Assembly: GCA_007026445.1 (NCBI GenBank)
Contig: VDMD01000003.1
Span: forward strand, 682,001 to 746,000
Origin: Schizophyllum amplum
Lineage: Eukaryota > Basidiomycota > Agaricomycetes > Agaricales > Schizophyllaceae
Reading direction: 5' to 3'
DNA length: 64,000 nucleotides
Part shown: in pieces, positions 54,511-64,000 of the stretch
How positions within the stretch are numbered: the stretch's first letter is position 1
How the letters are laid out: the number at the start of each line of letters is the position of its first letter
Translations under genes and position numbers: made by a program
Notes under the pieces: model-generated
The model's database searches: none
Seen by the model: only the letters and a program-made list of their open reading frames with translations
Told to the model about the DNA's origin: nothing

Positions 54511-55914
54511 ATGGACATGGCCAGGCTGCTTGACTGTGCTTGTTCTCGACTCTCATCTTTCACGCCGGCCTATCGCTCTTTCCGCTCTCTGCGACATTCA
54601 AGCGCCCTACGCTCAATAGCGAAAGGTCTTCAAGACACACATCAACGACGCCCGACCGACAAGTCGTCTCCAGAGAACTACCATAGTTCTCAGCCCGCTC
54701 TTTCACTCGGCAAAGCTACTGTCTTGAAGCATCGCTCGCCTAACCGCCCAACCTTCCACTTTCTCAGAACAGACATTCTGACTCTAGCCATGCGCGTCAA
54801 GCCAGCCACACGCAACCGTGGAGCCCGCCAGCCCAAGCCCGATATCGAACTTGCTTACATGAACACCAAGCCGTCTACTAGCGATCTACCAGGCGCATCA
54901 CCCCATTTCACTACGTCCAAGCCTGTGGACTCCGATTCGTCATCTTCTATCTCTAGCTCGACCTCTAGCTCGACCTCGAAGCTCTTCTCGTCCTACCGCA
55001 CCAGCCCCGCCAGCACCTCCGCCCTCTTCGACACGGTGGACGACGCCTGGGACGAAGAGGTGGCTGCCTTCCTGGGCGGATGGCCCGCTACCTGCGACTC
55101 CTGCTTCGACTCGCCCTGTGCGTCGCCGGATGGCGCACTCGAGTACACCCCGCCGTCCGTGGAGGACCTGGATACGCTCCTTCGATCTTTGTCGATCCAA
55201 CCAAAGGGCGACTACGCGTACGCGCCGCTCGCGACCCAGTCGGCCTTCTCCGTCCCCGCGACTCAGTCGGCACTCTCCGTATCTACGACGCAGTCGGCGT
55301 TCCCCGTGTCCGCGGACCCTAAAATCACGCTCGCGCCCTGCTTCGTCCCGGCTACGCACTCCGTTTTCCCGCCAACAGCCGTCCGCAAGTCGGCCTTCCC
55401 GCCATGCAAGACCAAGTTGCTGCCGGCCCTCCCTGCGCCTGCGGTTCCTGCGTCGCCTGCATCTGTACCGTCTCCGCCTGCACTCAGCGACACTACACCC
55501 GCCGCGTCTGCCGAAGCCACACTCGCAGTGTCACAGTCAGGCATACTCATGATCGGCGCCATGCCGGTGACACCTCGCTTTGACCGCACGGACTCGGACG
55601 TGACGCTCGTGAACGGCGAAGGGTCCTGGGACAGCGCCAAAGAGGGGACCGGAAAGACCGACAAGGACGGGTCCGGGTCTAGCTTCACCGAGGCGCCCGG
55701 AGACGTGGCCATCCTCGCGAAGGCCTTCGCAGCGCTGAACATGTATGGCGTGCATACTGATAGCAATATGGAAGCGATGGACGCCGAAGAGACGGAAGCC
55801 GTCGATTCGATGCGTCGCAACCCCGTCACGCAGAGTACCGTCCTTGGCGCGTTCGCGGCGACACTTGCGGTGCAGATGGCCGTGTGCCATCTGGCGAATG
55901 CGGTGGCTGAGTAG
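54511..55914 (+). CDS. Low-complexity hypothetical protein
   Basis: One open frame of 467 codons without introns, unlike most neighbours. I do not recognise a family. The frame opens at 54511, but a second in-frame ATG at 54790 (MRVKPATRNRGARQPKPDIE) has a better context (gccATGc), and the preceding 280 bases are compositionally like a leader, so the protein may start there. Visible features: a Ser/Thr-rich stretch, an acidic segment (FDTVDDAWDEEVAAFLGGWP), a possible Cys pair (CDSCFDSPC), three imperfect copies of ATQSAFSVP-like repeats near 55240-55310, Pro/Ala-rich linkers, and a short hydrophobic C-terminus (VLGAFAATLAVQMAVCHLA) that might be a tail anchor. The function is unknown. Similar disordered orphan proteins are common in basidiomycetes. 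Confidence 0.6.
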   Translation: MDMARLLDCACSRLSSFTPAYRSFRSLRHSSALRSIAKGLQDTHQRRPTDKSSPENYHSSQPALSLGKATVLKHRSPNRPTFHFLRTDILTLAMRVKPATRNRGARQPKPDIELAYMNTKPSTSDLPGASPHFTTSKPVDSDSSSSISSSTSSSTSKLFSSYRTSPASTSALFDTVDDAWDEEVAAFLGGWPATCDSCFDSPCASPDGALEYTPPSVEDLDTLLRSLSIQPKGDYAYAPLATQSAFSVPATQSALSVSTTQSAFPVSADPKITLAPCFVPATHSVFPPTAVRKSAFPPCKTKLLPALPAPAVPASPASVPSPPALSDTTPAASAEATLAVSQSGILMIGAMPVTPRFDRTDSDVTLVNGEGSWDSAKEGTGKTDKDGSGSSFTEAPGDVAILAKAFAALNMYGVHTDSNMEAMDAEETEAVDSMRRNPVTQSTVLGAFAATLAVQMAVCHLANAVAE

Positions 55915-56187
55915 GATGGTCATGCTGGGGAGTAGGAGGTTTTGCGAGCCAGCTAGTGCTTCAACGGATTACTTGAGTACTTGCGGTCGGAGTTCTTATC
56001 ATATCCTTTCCTCGTTCATCTACTCCTATCCGTCCTCCGTCTCTCCTCCTCAGTCTTTCATTTCCCTCTTCCGTCTTTGTCTGTCTCGTTCTAGTGTCTA
56101 CGAATTATGTACACGCTATCCAAAAGCTCACCCATCATAGCTATCCCTCATTCTCTGTATCTGGTCGTTGTCCAATCGTACATGTCG

Positions 56188-58013
56188 CTACGCCTGCTTC
56201 TGCAGATCATGCATGCCCAGAGTCGTCCAATGGCTAGCGATCGGACACCCAAGTAGCTCCTCCGCGGCGGAAAAGGTCTCTTTCTGGCCGTCTGCAAGCA
56301 CGGTTGGTCTCTTTATGCCACACGCAAGCAAGGCTTCTCACCGTCTTCGAACTTCACCGGCCCCTGGGAGTGCAAAAGTGAAGCTGAGCTTCTTAGCTTC
56401 GAAGAGAGAAGAATGCACGACTGACCATCTCATGCAAATAATATCCCTCGCACTTCAACTGCGGCCCCGGAGGGCACTCGTATATCCCCGCCCACACAGA
56501 GAGGCGCATCACAAGCGCTGCCAACGCGTTGCTCGGCTCCGGCATGTACCACGGTCGCGGCTGGAATCTTGTTCACAGGTTCAGTAGAATCCATCTTCAC
56601 AAGCGATGTGAGGGGAGTCACTTATGCGGATGCATGCGCTTGACTTTGCCCGTCGCGGGGTCTACGGACGGCATCTCTGTCATGACCAGGCTCGCCATCT
56701 TCCGGCGGGGGAGCATCAAATGCTTCTGCACAAGAGCCACGAGTCCCATCGTCAACCTCACGATGGCGTGCATATACCATGGCTGTGCTTCAAGCCTGTG
56801 CTCCTCGTAGGCTCGTCAATCGCAGAGCGAGAAGGGGAGTAACTCACAGCATCGCAACACGTACGCGCTCTCCCACGAGGCATACCGTGAGCCGCCTCGC
56901 AAATGCCTTGAGTCCGAGCGCGGCCGGGACGCGATAAAGATTCTCGTCTGTTGTACGCTTAGCGACTTCTGCGTTCGACTCAGCGGGCACCATGTGCTGC
57001 TCCTCATATGCCTAAACAATTCTCAGCGATGTATGCCACGGAAGTAGAGAACGCCATACCGAACTCCACGCCTTCAGCTCGTCAAAGGTGGACGGGATAT
57101 CCTGAATGTTCATCCGCTTGCCAATTTCGACCCAATATACGAACCATGCCTGAGTGGCGAATGAGTTAATTCGGTGTAGTCCACGACGCAGACGCACGTA
57201 TTTCTCGAGCTCTGAACACTGGCGCCATCCGTATCTCTCTGCCCAGTCCTACAAATCCGAGAAGTCTATGAAATGCATGGGACTCGAACGGGGAGTCGTC
57301 AACATACCAGAGGTTCGAGCAGAAAAAGGGACAGCGTATACAGAAAATCGGCGTTCGACTGATGCATGACTGGTCAGTATCTATGAGATGCGATCTGAAG
57401 GAGACGTACAATATGATATTTTGAGTGAATCCAGTTCACGCGCGCCATGCTGAGCATGGCACGGTGGTCGGATTGTGTGCCGTCTTGGGCGGCTCCGGGG
57501 TAATGCCCATTGATTGGGCAAGATGTCCAGGTCGCTGTGCGCGCTTCTCAGCTTGCATACGACCTTGTACCACGCCGCCACCATTACCTATCAGCAACTC
57601 TGTCTGTTGGCAGCCGCTGTGAGACTAAAAGCAGCACACCAAAGCATAACGCACGTCCGCGACCCTTCTGGATACATTCGCCTCCGTCGACAGCTCCTTC
57701 GTCGCCACCAAGAGCTTGGAGATGGAGGGCTGCAAGACCGTCAGCGTGTATAACCAGGAAGGGCGACGATGTCACTCACAATCCCATACGTCTTGTATAG
57801 CGCGAACCCGAGAGCGAGAATCATGACATAGTGCATATCGTACCCGAGCGCCAGCTGCACGATCTCCTGCGCCTCTGCGGGCGAGAGATCCCGCTCAACA
57901 AGCTTGTGCGCGTACTTGTTGTGCACGGCGTCGTACTTGCGCCAACGCAGAGCACGGACGAGGCCGAGGTACCCCACCACGGCGGCGACTGCGATCTGCA
58001 GTGTCAGAGACAT
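56188..58013 (-). CDS. ER-bound oxygenase MpaB/rubber oxygenase (DUF2236)-like protein
   Basis: This is a fungal protein of the MpaB / latex-clearing-protein-like family, haem enzymes or relatives. In Penicillium, MpaB cleaves a terpenoid side chain. The start at 58013 reads MSLTLQIAVAAVVGYLGLVR, an N-terminal membrane anchor, then WRKYDAVHNKYAHKLVERDL and SPAEAQEIVQLALGYDMHYV. Later segments are AWFVYWVEIGKRMNIQDIPS, TFDELKAWS, MVPAESNAEVAKRTTDENLY, RPWYMPEPSNALAALVMRL and, at the end, AEELLGCPIASHWTTLGMHD with LQKQA, TAG at 56188-56190. Several short introns occur, and a middle part (57380-57680) is not fully resolved. No secondary-metabolite genes are near. The substrate is unknown. Confidence 0.82.
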
Positions 58014-58926
58014 ATTAGGCGGGTATACTTGTGAGCTCGAGTTTGGTTGGACTCAGGCGTAGTCGATTTCAGGAGGTGCAAGCGGAAGGAGCTCTGTCCG
58101 TCCTGTGTTTGTCTTCGCTCGCATATATATGGCTGGAAGCCGCAGATGCCAGCGCGCACGTCATGTATTCAGTGAGCGTGGGACTGATCTTGTCAACGTA
58201 TTGAAGGCACCCGAGCGAGATGATCATAGGCAGAAGTCCCTGCGCTTTCGGGCCTCGGGAGTCATCGATGCAGCGCAAGTGACCGTCTTGACATGGACGA
58301 CACGCGGAAGCCACGCCTGACAATCGAAGGATCTCGAGCGTTTTTCAGGAGTCGGAGATAGTGTATAGTAGTACCCTGCCGATGTCGGAAAAGACGCATT
58401 GAATTGGGAAGAACGCAAGGATGAAAGACCGTGATGATGGGAGGTGCTGGGGCGGACACGCTCACGTGATTTGTTCCGCGGCTTCCATCCGGTCACAATG
58501 TGACTTACTGTCACAATCAAACTGCAAACCGGGCTTCTGACTCTGAGTCTGAGGGCTTCTGAGGGCTGAGGCCAACCTTCAGCCGGCCTGGGGCAACAGT
58601 GTTCCCTCCAATCAGCCCGAGCCCAAGTTATTCTCCACCCTGTAGAAATGAAGATGAGATGTCTGTCTGCAAACGAGAACTCGACTCGCGGCCAATAGGA
58701 TACAAGCGTGTACATACATTATCGTGCACGACCTCACGCACTGGTCTATATTATCCTGCACTGCAACTCCCCTGGCCACCTTCGACTCGCCGTATCCCGC
58801 ACCCGCGGTCCTCATGTACCGCATGGGCCGAGGCCGCGCCCTTCCCGCCTCATTGCACCTATCCATCTACTGGACTTGCCACCTCGCTAGTCCGACCTAG
58901 TAGTAGTCGCACACCGCCCTACCCAC
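58014..58926. other. Intergenic between MpaB-like and IPC synthase genes
   Basis: Upstream region of the MpaB-like gene, with TATA-like TATATATGC on the minus strand at 58122-58130. The remaining 700 bases show no supported gene. Confidence 0.45.
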
Positions 58927-60318
58927 CTACACCGCATTCCCCGCCTCCTTCGCCGGGAACGTCGCACGAATCGGACTCCAGCCCTCCTCCGCGCGGTCCT
59001 CCCCACGAATCAGGCTCGCGATGCTCGCCGTATGCCGGTGGCTCTTGCCCGCGCCCGCCGTCTTCTTCGCCTCCTGCCGCGACGGCGGCCGGCTGCCCCT
59101 TTGCGATGCGTCCCCGCGGTTCGAAGGAAACATGAAGGGCGTTGCGCTGGACGGATTGGACGGGTTTGGCGAGCGGTACGCGATATCGTGCTCCTCCTCG
59201 TCCGACTGCGTGCTCGCCTCGCTGAGGTCAAAGTCCGCGGCGTCGGCGAGGATGCCGCGGCTACGTGCGCGCGGGGCCTCCAGGTCGTACGCCTCGTACT
59301 TGTTACGCGCGGCGCGGCGCGCGCCCGTTGGCCCCGCCGTTGCTCCGGCCCCGTACAGCTCGTCCGGGAGGAAGAGGTAGAAGCAGACGGTGGCAAGACA
59401 TGCGCCGCCCACCACATCGATCAGGTAGTGGTGCGTGAGGTACATGGTCGCCCAGTACAGCACGGCGGTGTACGCGAAGATGTAGCGCGTGCACTGGGGG
59501 AAGAAGTGGCTCATGAAGAGCGCGGCGATGGTGGCGCTGCCGGCGTGCAGCGAGGGGAAGGCGCCGAAGACGACGGGGGCGTTGGAGAAGGTGGTCGTGT
59601 AGCCCTGGGAGTGGAAGAGGGCGTCGATGCGGGCGAGGCCGCCCGGGGAGCCCTTCATGCTGTAGTTGGCCGGGGTGAGGCCGTAGATGAGCTCGTACCA
59701 GGGCGCGGCGCAGGGGAAGAGGATCTGGACCATGACGCCGATGAGGTTCATGTAGCCGAACATGCGGGCCCAAAGGTGGAGGACCTCCTTGGGGCGGAAG
59801 AGCCACGCGAACGCGGCGACAACGAAGGGGAAGATGAAGTGGATGACGCCGTAGGGAAGCCAGGCGACGATGTCAAGCAGAGGGTGGGTGAAGCGGGTGA
59901 GGATGTCGGAGATGTTGGCGCCGTAGAGAACGGACTCGAGGGTGGGGAGCGTGGAGACGGAGATGGAGGGGCGCCAGGCTTCGGGGATGAAGCGCGAGGA
60001 GTAGAAGGTGAGGATCCACGCGAATATGGGTATTGCGCGGAGGAAGAATTGGCAGGTGAAGGGGATAATTAGGACGATGGCGTAGAGTAGGGGTATGCAC
60101 CATTTCCAGGGCGCGGGCGGGAACTGCATGATGGAAAACCAGAACGCGGCGAGCGCGAAGTGGAAGACGTAGATCGAGTCGCTGAGCGTAAACTTGTGCC
60201 GCCTCAGACGCTCTACCGTGTCACTCGGGGACAGCGACTTGTCCATGCGGCCGACTGCCGCCACGAACGCCTGCCATATTGTTATGGCGGTCCTTTTCAC
60301 TGTCTGCACGCTCGCCAT
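58927..60318 (-). CDS. AUR1: Inositol phosphorylceramide synthase catalytic subunit (PAP2 fold)
   Basis: This Golgi enzyme transfers phosphoinositol from phosphatidylinositol to ceramide; in yeast it is the target of aureobasidin A. The chosen start at 60318 reads MASVQTVKRTAITIWQAFVA; the frame runs on upstream to 60540 but with unrelated, weak sequence. Several membrane segments follow (YVFHFALAAFWFSIMQFP, FTCQFFLRAIPIFAWILTFY, FIFPFVVAAFAWLF). The signature blocks are YGLTPANYSMKGSPGGLARI, VVFGAFPSLHAGSATIAALF (PAP2-type SxxxH motif) and YLTHHYLIDVVGGACLATVC (His and Asp of the catalytic triad). The C-terminal 120 residues are hydrophilic, Ser/Arg-rich and probably cytosolic, ending KEAGNAV at 58927. 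Apparently one exon, about 464 residues, longer than yeast Aur1 because of the tail. Confidence 0.93.
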   Translation of the reverse strand: MASVQTVKRTAITIWQAFVAAVGRMDKSLSPSDTVERLRRHKFTLSDSIYVFHFALAAFWFSIMQFPPAPWKWCIPLLYAIVLIIPFTCQFFLRAIPIFAWILTFYSSRFIPEAWRPSISVSTLPTLESVLYGANISDILTRFTHPLLDIVAWLPYGVIHFIFPFVVAAFAWLFRPKEVLHLWARMFGYMNLIGVMVQILFPCAAPWYELIYGLTPANYSMKGSPGGLARIDALFHSQGYTTTFSNAPVVFGAFPSLHAGSATIAALFMSHFFPQCTRYIFAYTAVLYWATMYLTHHYLIDVVGGACLATVCFYLFLPDELYGAGATAGPTGARRAARNKYEAYDLEAPRARSRGILADAADFDLSEASTQSDEEEHDIAYRSPNPSNPSSATPFMFPSNRGDASQRGSRPPSRQEAKKTAGAGKSHRHTASIASLIRGEDRAEEGWSPIRATFPAKEAGNAV

Positions 60319-60586
60319 CTGCGAAGCAAAAGTTAGAAGACGCGGGCATGACTTGCTTGATCTCACCTCGTTTGCGTATCTGCAGCCAGGCCCGCAAATT
60401 CCCAGAAAAGGGACGGATGTAAGTGAGCGTGAACGTTCAGCGCAAGTTGAGCGCAAGAGGAGACCACCAGGAGAACATGGCAGCCGCGCAACAGTCACAG
60501 TCACGTGCGCGACATGTCTACATTCGGTAACCCTGTTCAACCCCGCTCACTGTTCGACGTTCACTCAGTACTCAGCGTTCACTACC

Positions 60587-62098
60587 ATGGCACCGAGAAA
60601 TGCATCTCCTACGGGCGAGTTTCCCTGGGAAAGCCTAAAGGCGGAGACCCTGCGCAGCATGACCGCTGACCTCGTCTCTGGCTCCGGAGCCTCTAGCCAG
60701 ATAGCCCGCAACCGCGAAGGCGCCATTGCCTTCATGAAGTCCGTCGTCGAGAACGGGGGTGCGTGTTACCTTCAACCCTAAAGCCACGCAACTGACTCCC
60801 TCTTTTACAGTTGAAGAAGCCATTCGCCAGGCGACGCAAGCCAACGCCGCAAGCACAAGCGCACGAACCGCGTCCGCGTCCGCCCCCGTCAAGCGCAAGC
60901 GCGAGGAGGACTCTGCCTCCGCGTCCCGCTCGACGCGCAGCAAGGGCCTCGCGGACTACCCCTACAGCACCCGTAACCAGGGCAAGCCGGCAAAATCCCT
61001 CGAGCAGCTCGGCATCTCGCTCAAGCGGCGCAAGTCTACCACTGGCGACAAGCCCTCTGTCGGCCCCAAGGCCACCGCCGCCACCAAGTCTTCCGCAGGC
61101 CCCAAGGCCTCTGCCAGCGCCAAACCTGGCCCCAAGCCCAAGTCCGCCGCAGCGAAAAAGTCCACCGCCACTAGCAAACCTGGCCCCGCATCCCGCAAGG
61201 GCAGGCCCCGCACTACGAAGCCCACGTCAAAGGCGCCCATGGTATTTGACGGCGTGGAGATTCCTCGCTCGAGCTCAGCGGCGGTCGCGGGCCCTAGCTC
61301 AACGGTGGCCGACCCCGACCCCACGGACAGTATCAGCCAGAATGGGGATGAGGAAGAGGAGGACGAAGGCAACGGTGACCAAGAGAAGGGTGGTGGTGGT
61401 GACCAAGAAGAGGGCGGCAGTGGTGACCAAGAGGAGGACGGCAGCGGTGAACAAGAAGAGGAGGACAATGGGGATCAGACCGTTATGCAAGATGAAGACA
61501 TCGTCATGGACGGTCCGGCCGCCGCGTCCTCGCCGTCCACCTCCTCAGCCGACCCCGACAAGGAGAACGCACAGCCGGTGCCGGCTGGGGATTTTGTTGA
61601 GGCGACACCGAGCGAGGGCGCTGAAGCGACGCCTAGCGAGGGCGTTGAAGCGACGCCGAGCGAGGGCGTTGAAGCGACGCCTAGCGAGGCTGCATCGAGC
61701 GAAAATCCATTCGCGCCCACCGTAGAGATCGTCGAGGGGACACCAAGTGAGGGCGCTGAGGCTACACCCAGCGAGAACCCGTCGCCCTCTGAGACCGCTG
61801 AGGTATCCACCGCGCTAGCAGAGGTGTCGACCGCAATGGAGGACCCGTACGTGGGTGGCGAGGAAGGTATGTACTTCCCTCACAATCACACTTGACCTCC
61901 ACTAATCTCCAATGCAGACGCGAACGGTGAACCCGAGAGCGAGCCTGCTTCCAAGGCCGACGAAGGACCCAGTAAGAGTTCGAGACCTATATTCCACGCT
62001 TGATGTTGACGACGGCTGCAGTGGACGCCTCTAACGAGGATAACATGGTCGGCATCGAGCTGGACACGGCTGCAGCGCACCCGATTCCAGCGGTCTAA
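60587..62098 (+). CDS. Repeat-rich, highly charged probable nuclear protein
   Basis: I do not recognise a family. The start at 60587 reads MAPRNASPTGEFPWESLKAE. A short folded-looking N-terminus is followed by an Ala/Ser-rich segment with KRKREEDSAS, a conserved-looking motif (LADYPYSTRNQGKPAKSLEQ) and a linker-histone-like tail of Lys/Ala/Pro/Ser (GPKATAATKSSAGPKASASA) with AT-hook-like KGRPRTTKP. Then an acidic region has about three 8-residue copies of GDQEEGGS and, at 61599-61694, four copies of EATPSEG(A/V). The C-terminal exons are acidic and end AAHPIPAV with TAA 62096-62098. Four exons or so. The basic half suggests DNA or chromatin association, and the acidic repeats suggest a disordered interaction region. 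This is inference from composition only. Confidence 0.68.
61599..61694 (+). repeat. Four coding 24-bp tandem repeats (EATPSEG[A/V])
   Basis: Four consecutive 24-base units encode the same octapeptide with synonymous changes only at a few third positions. Single related units recur at about 61735 and 61757. Confidence 0.85.
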
Positions 62099-62643
62099 TA
62101 GCTGCACAAAACTTCGCCTGCTAGTCGGATAGGTAGCAGGTGAACCGTTCTTTCGAGTCGCCATTTTCTTGCGCAGGATTTACTGCAGCTTCATGTATCC
62201 ATGCTTTTCGTTGATAGTGCCTCCATTCTCGCAGTGCATCCTTTGCCTCGCAGTGCATCCTTTCCCTCGCGGCGTTTTCTTTATCTCGCAGTGCTCCCTA
62301 GGTCTTTCTCTCAAAGCGCCTGCTTTGCTTCCTCCATGCTCCTGAACAGACAAACAGCGGTGACGCAAAACAGGACCCATGCGCCTCATACCAACATCTC
62401 TTACCAAAACTCTGCTACTGATCTGCTATGTATGCGTCGTACTTAACAGCCTGATAATCAAGAGAGATCCTCGTTATTCACTCCTCTGCCCGTATCCTCA
62501 GGCCTCAGGCCTCAGCGCACAAGACAAAACTTCATTGAGATCCTCTTCGCCCTTTCATCATTACCCCCTTCCACCCTTTCATCCTTCCACCCTGTCACCT
62601 TCCACCCTTCTACCCTTCCAACTTCCACCCCTTCAACACATTT
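62099..62643. other. Convergent 3' region with short tandem repeats
   Basis: It holds the 3' side of the repeat-rich protein and of the PhyH gene. There are two local repeats: a 19-bp unit at 62229-62300 and a pyrimidine-rich CTTCCACC-like tract at about 62560-62660. Confidence 0.6.
62229..62300. repeat. Imperfect 19-bp tandem repeat
   Basis: CTCGCAGTGCATCCTTTGC at 62229 is followed directly by a near-identical copy at 62248, a diverged copy at 62267 and a partial copy at 62286. No coding frame follows it. Confidence 0.7.
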
Positions 62644-62660
62644 TCAACCCTTCAACGAAT
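62560..62660. repeat. Degenerate CTTCCACCC-type pyrimidine minisatellite
   Basis: About ten degenerate 8-11-base units of the type CCTTCCACC or CCTTCAACC lie just beyond and across the PhyH stop codon (62644). Confidence 0.6.
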
Positions 62661-64000
62661 ACCTCACCTCCTCCCCCGCACTCTCCTGCATCTCAATCAA
62701 CCGATCCAGCATCACCTTCCCCGTCGCATCCAGCGTCTGCCTGAATCTTTCCTCCTTCATCCACAGCAGGCCGTGCTGCAGGATGTTCCCCGCGCGCGCC
62801 GCGCCGCCCGCGGTGCTCCCCATGCACGCGTGCAGGGTGGCGCGCGGCTGCTTGGAGTCGTACACGGCGCAGTGCAGGATGTTGGAGTTGTAGAAGACGG
62901 TCTCGCCGGCTGGTGGGTGGGGTATTGAGGGTTGGTCAATCAGTATCCGGGAGCACGCCAGGCAGCGATCACGAGTGCGCAAGTCAGTCTGGACGTGTCA
63001 AGGCTGGAGACAGGACGTACGGTTCAGCGTCTGTGAGGCGGAGGGGCGATCGTGGTCAGTTTATGAGAAGTATCGCAAATCGCAGTCTACTCACCACACG
63101 AATAGCGCCAGGCATATCCATTGGGTTCTCCGGTGGCGCGATGTCGGTGGAGTGCGCGCGCTGCTCGGGCGTTCGTAGCACGCGGTGCGAGCCAGGGACG
63201 ACGTAGAGGCAGCTGTCGCGGTACAGGGCGCTGGGAGAAGGAGGGGGTGGAGGGTGAAGGGGGGCACATTCGTCAGAGACCGCTCTGGAGTGGGCAGTCA
63301 AGCAGGACATGCAACATACGTGTTCCACTGGATCTGTGTGTTCGTTCGTTAGTTTTTTAGCCTCTGCTTATCGAGTACGGGTATAGAGCACGCCACTCAC
63401 CCCATACTGCGCTGCCTTGAGCACGCGCATCTCCTCTTCGGGGGACGCGGTCCCGTCAACAGCGTCGCGATGCCAGCGCAGCGCAAAGTCGTGCGCGGTG
63501 GGGTTGATGAGGATGTTGAAAAGTTCTGATAGGGTGTCGATCGTTGTGTGAAGACGTATACGGCGGGAATACAGTGCGCATTATAGAGGACATGTCAGAA
63601 CCCTGTCAGAACCCGCTCAGGTCGCGTAGACAGTCAAGCCTACCACGCACCCATCTGCAGCGCGTCCTCATCGCAGGCCAAGAGTTCCGTGACTATATTG
63701 CGCAACGAGGTGTACCACTTCGCGAACGCGGGCTCGCCGAGGTCGGGGTGCATGACATGCTGCACGCCCCAGGAATCGGGGTTGTCTGTGTCGAAAGGGG
63801 GGAATTGCTGGCGAAGAGAGACGTACGGAGAGAGGCATTTGATTGTCAATGCAAGGTTGCTCCTCGGGCCACGATGCGCACCTTTCCTACCACACGGCGA
63901 TGCGGCCACTGGCCAGCGCGGGTGCGCGCCACTGTGCGCGCCGTGGCCGCCTCCAGCTCGGGGCGCGCCTCGGGAGGAATGAGGTCGGGGATGATCACGT
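62644..64000 (-). CDS. Phytanoyl-CoA dioxygenase (PhyH) family protein, 5'-truncated by window edge
   Basis: This is a 2-oxoglutarate/Fe(II) oxygenase. The visible part enters at the right edge as VIIPDLIPPEARPELEAATA, then ARTRAGQWPHRRVVGK, spliced to QFPPFDTDNPDSWGVQHVMH and PDLGEPAFAKWYTSLRNIV. Then ELFNILINPTAHDFALRWHR with DAV (HxD iron ligands), IQWN, ALYRDSCLYVVPGSHRVLRT, DIAPPENPMDMPGAIRV, and GETVFYNSNILHCAVYDSKQ (distal His) with PRATLHACMGS (2-oxoglutarate Arg). It ends EEVRYSLKG, TGA at 62644-62646. Five or more introns of 50-90 nt occur. The start codon lies beyond 64000. Substrates of fungal members vary (fatty acyl groups or secondary metabolites), so no specific reaction is claimed. 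Confidence 0.87.

Noticed and set aside
59032..60072. A 346-codon plus-strand ORF across AUR1
   Set aside because: It is the antisense shadow of the IPC synthase exon; its Gly/Glu/Val-rich composition reflects codon bias of the other strand.
60319..60540. Upstream extension of the AUR1 reading frame
   Set aside because: The extra sequence lacks family similarity; the ATG at 60318 gives a protein that starts like other Aur1 proteins.

Overview
The window reads as nuclear DNA of a filamentous basidiomycete, most likely an Agaricomycete (mushroom or wood-decay type). Genes lie on both strands, are densely packed, and are broken by many short GT-AG introns of about 45-70 nt. The gene content fits: a class I hydrophobin, a DUF6534 membrane protein, an MpaB/rubber-oxygenase-like protein, a fused betaine lipid synthase, a SigF-like NTF2 protein, an Aur1-type IPC synthase and a lone Sin3 PAH protein. 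I recognise about 29 protein genes plus one probable non-autonomous DNA transposon. I saw no rRNA, tRNA, CRISPR array or viral gene. The species cannot be named from this sequence.

Layout. 0-8 kb: sterol C4-methyl oxidase ERG25, a HAM1-like (DUF4449) protein with an apparent 1-nt frameshift, an N-terminal-only MUS81 homologue, the haem protein DAP1 and a DUF3074 START-like protein. 8-10 kb: nothing recognisable. 10-17 kb: a Zn2Cys6 regulator, a 1-Cys peroxiredoxin and a short-chain dehydrogenase. 17-25 kb: a carbohydrate block made of a DenD-like dehydrogenase and an RpiB-family isomerase (divergent), a PAH-domain gene, and a class II aldolase and an MFS transporter (divergent, with a cluster of GCGGGG sites between them). 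25-35 kb: a large membrane-anchored amidohydrolase, TAF11, a SigF-like protein and a 656-bp element with inverted ends. 35-42 kb: a hydrophobin, then dihydroxyacetone kinase and a dihydroxyacetone-synthase-like transketolase arranged head to head. 42-50 kb: a C2H2 zinc-finger protein, an AlkB-like dioxygenase, a secreted GH43 enzyme and a DUF6534 protein. 50-64 kb: betaine lipid synthase, a low-complexity protein, an MpaB-like protein, IPC synthase, a repeat-rich nuclear protein and a PhyH dioxygenase that runs off the right edge.

How genes may work together. The most striking content is sugar-phosphate metabolism. The kinase/synthase pair forms the core of the xylulose-monophosphate route of formaldehyde assimilation known from methylotrophic yeasts. 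An aldolase and an RpiB isomerase, which could serve the recycling steps, lie 14-20 kb away. An alternative is catabolism of four-carbon sugars (erythrulose kinase, an erythrulose-phosphate isomerase of the RpiB family, and transketolase drawing off erythrose 4-phosphate) together with the DenD-like dehydrogenase and the transporter. Both readings are inferences from gene families and proximity. ERG25 and DAP1 both relate to sterol demethylation, and BTA1 and AUR1 both to membrane lipids.

Coordinates of spliced genes run from start codon to stop codon. Splice sites were read by eye and some internal ones are uncertain.
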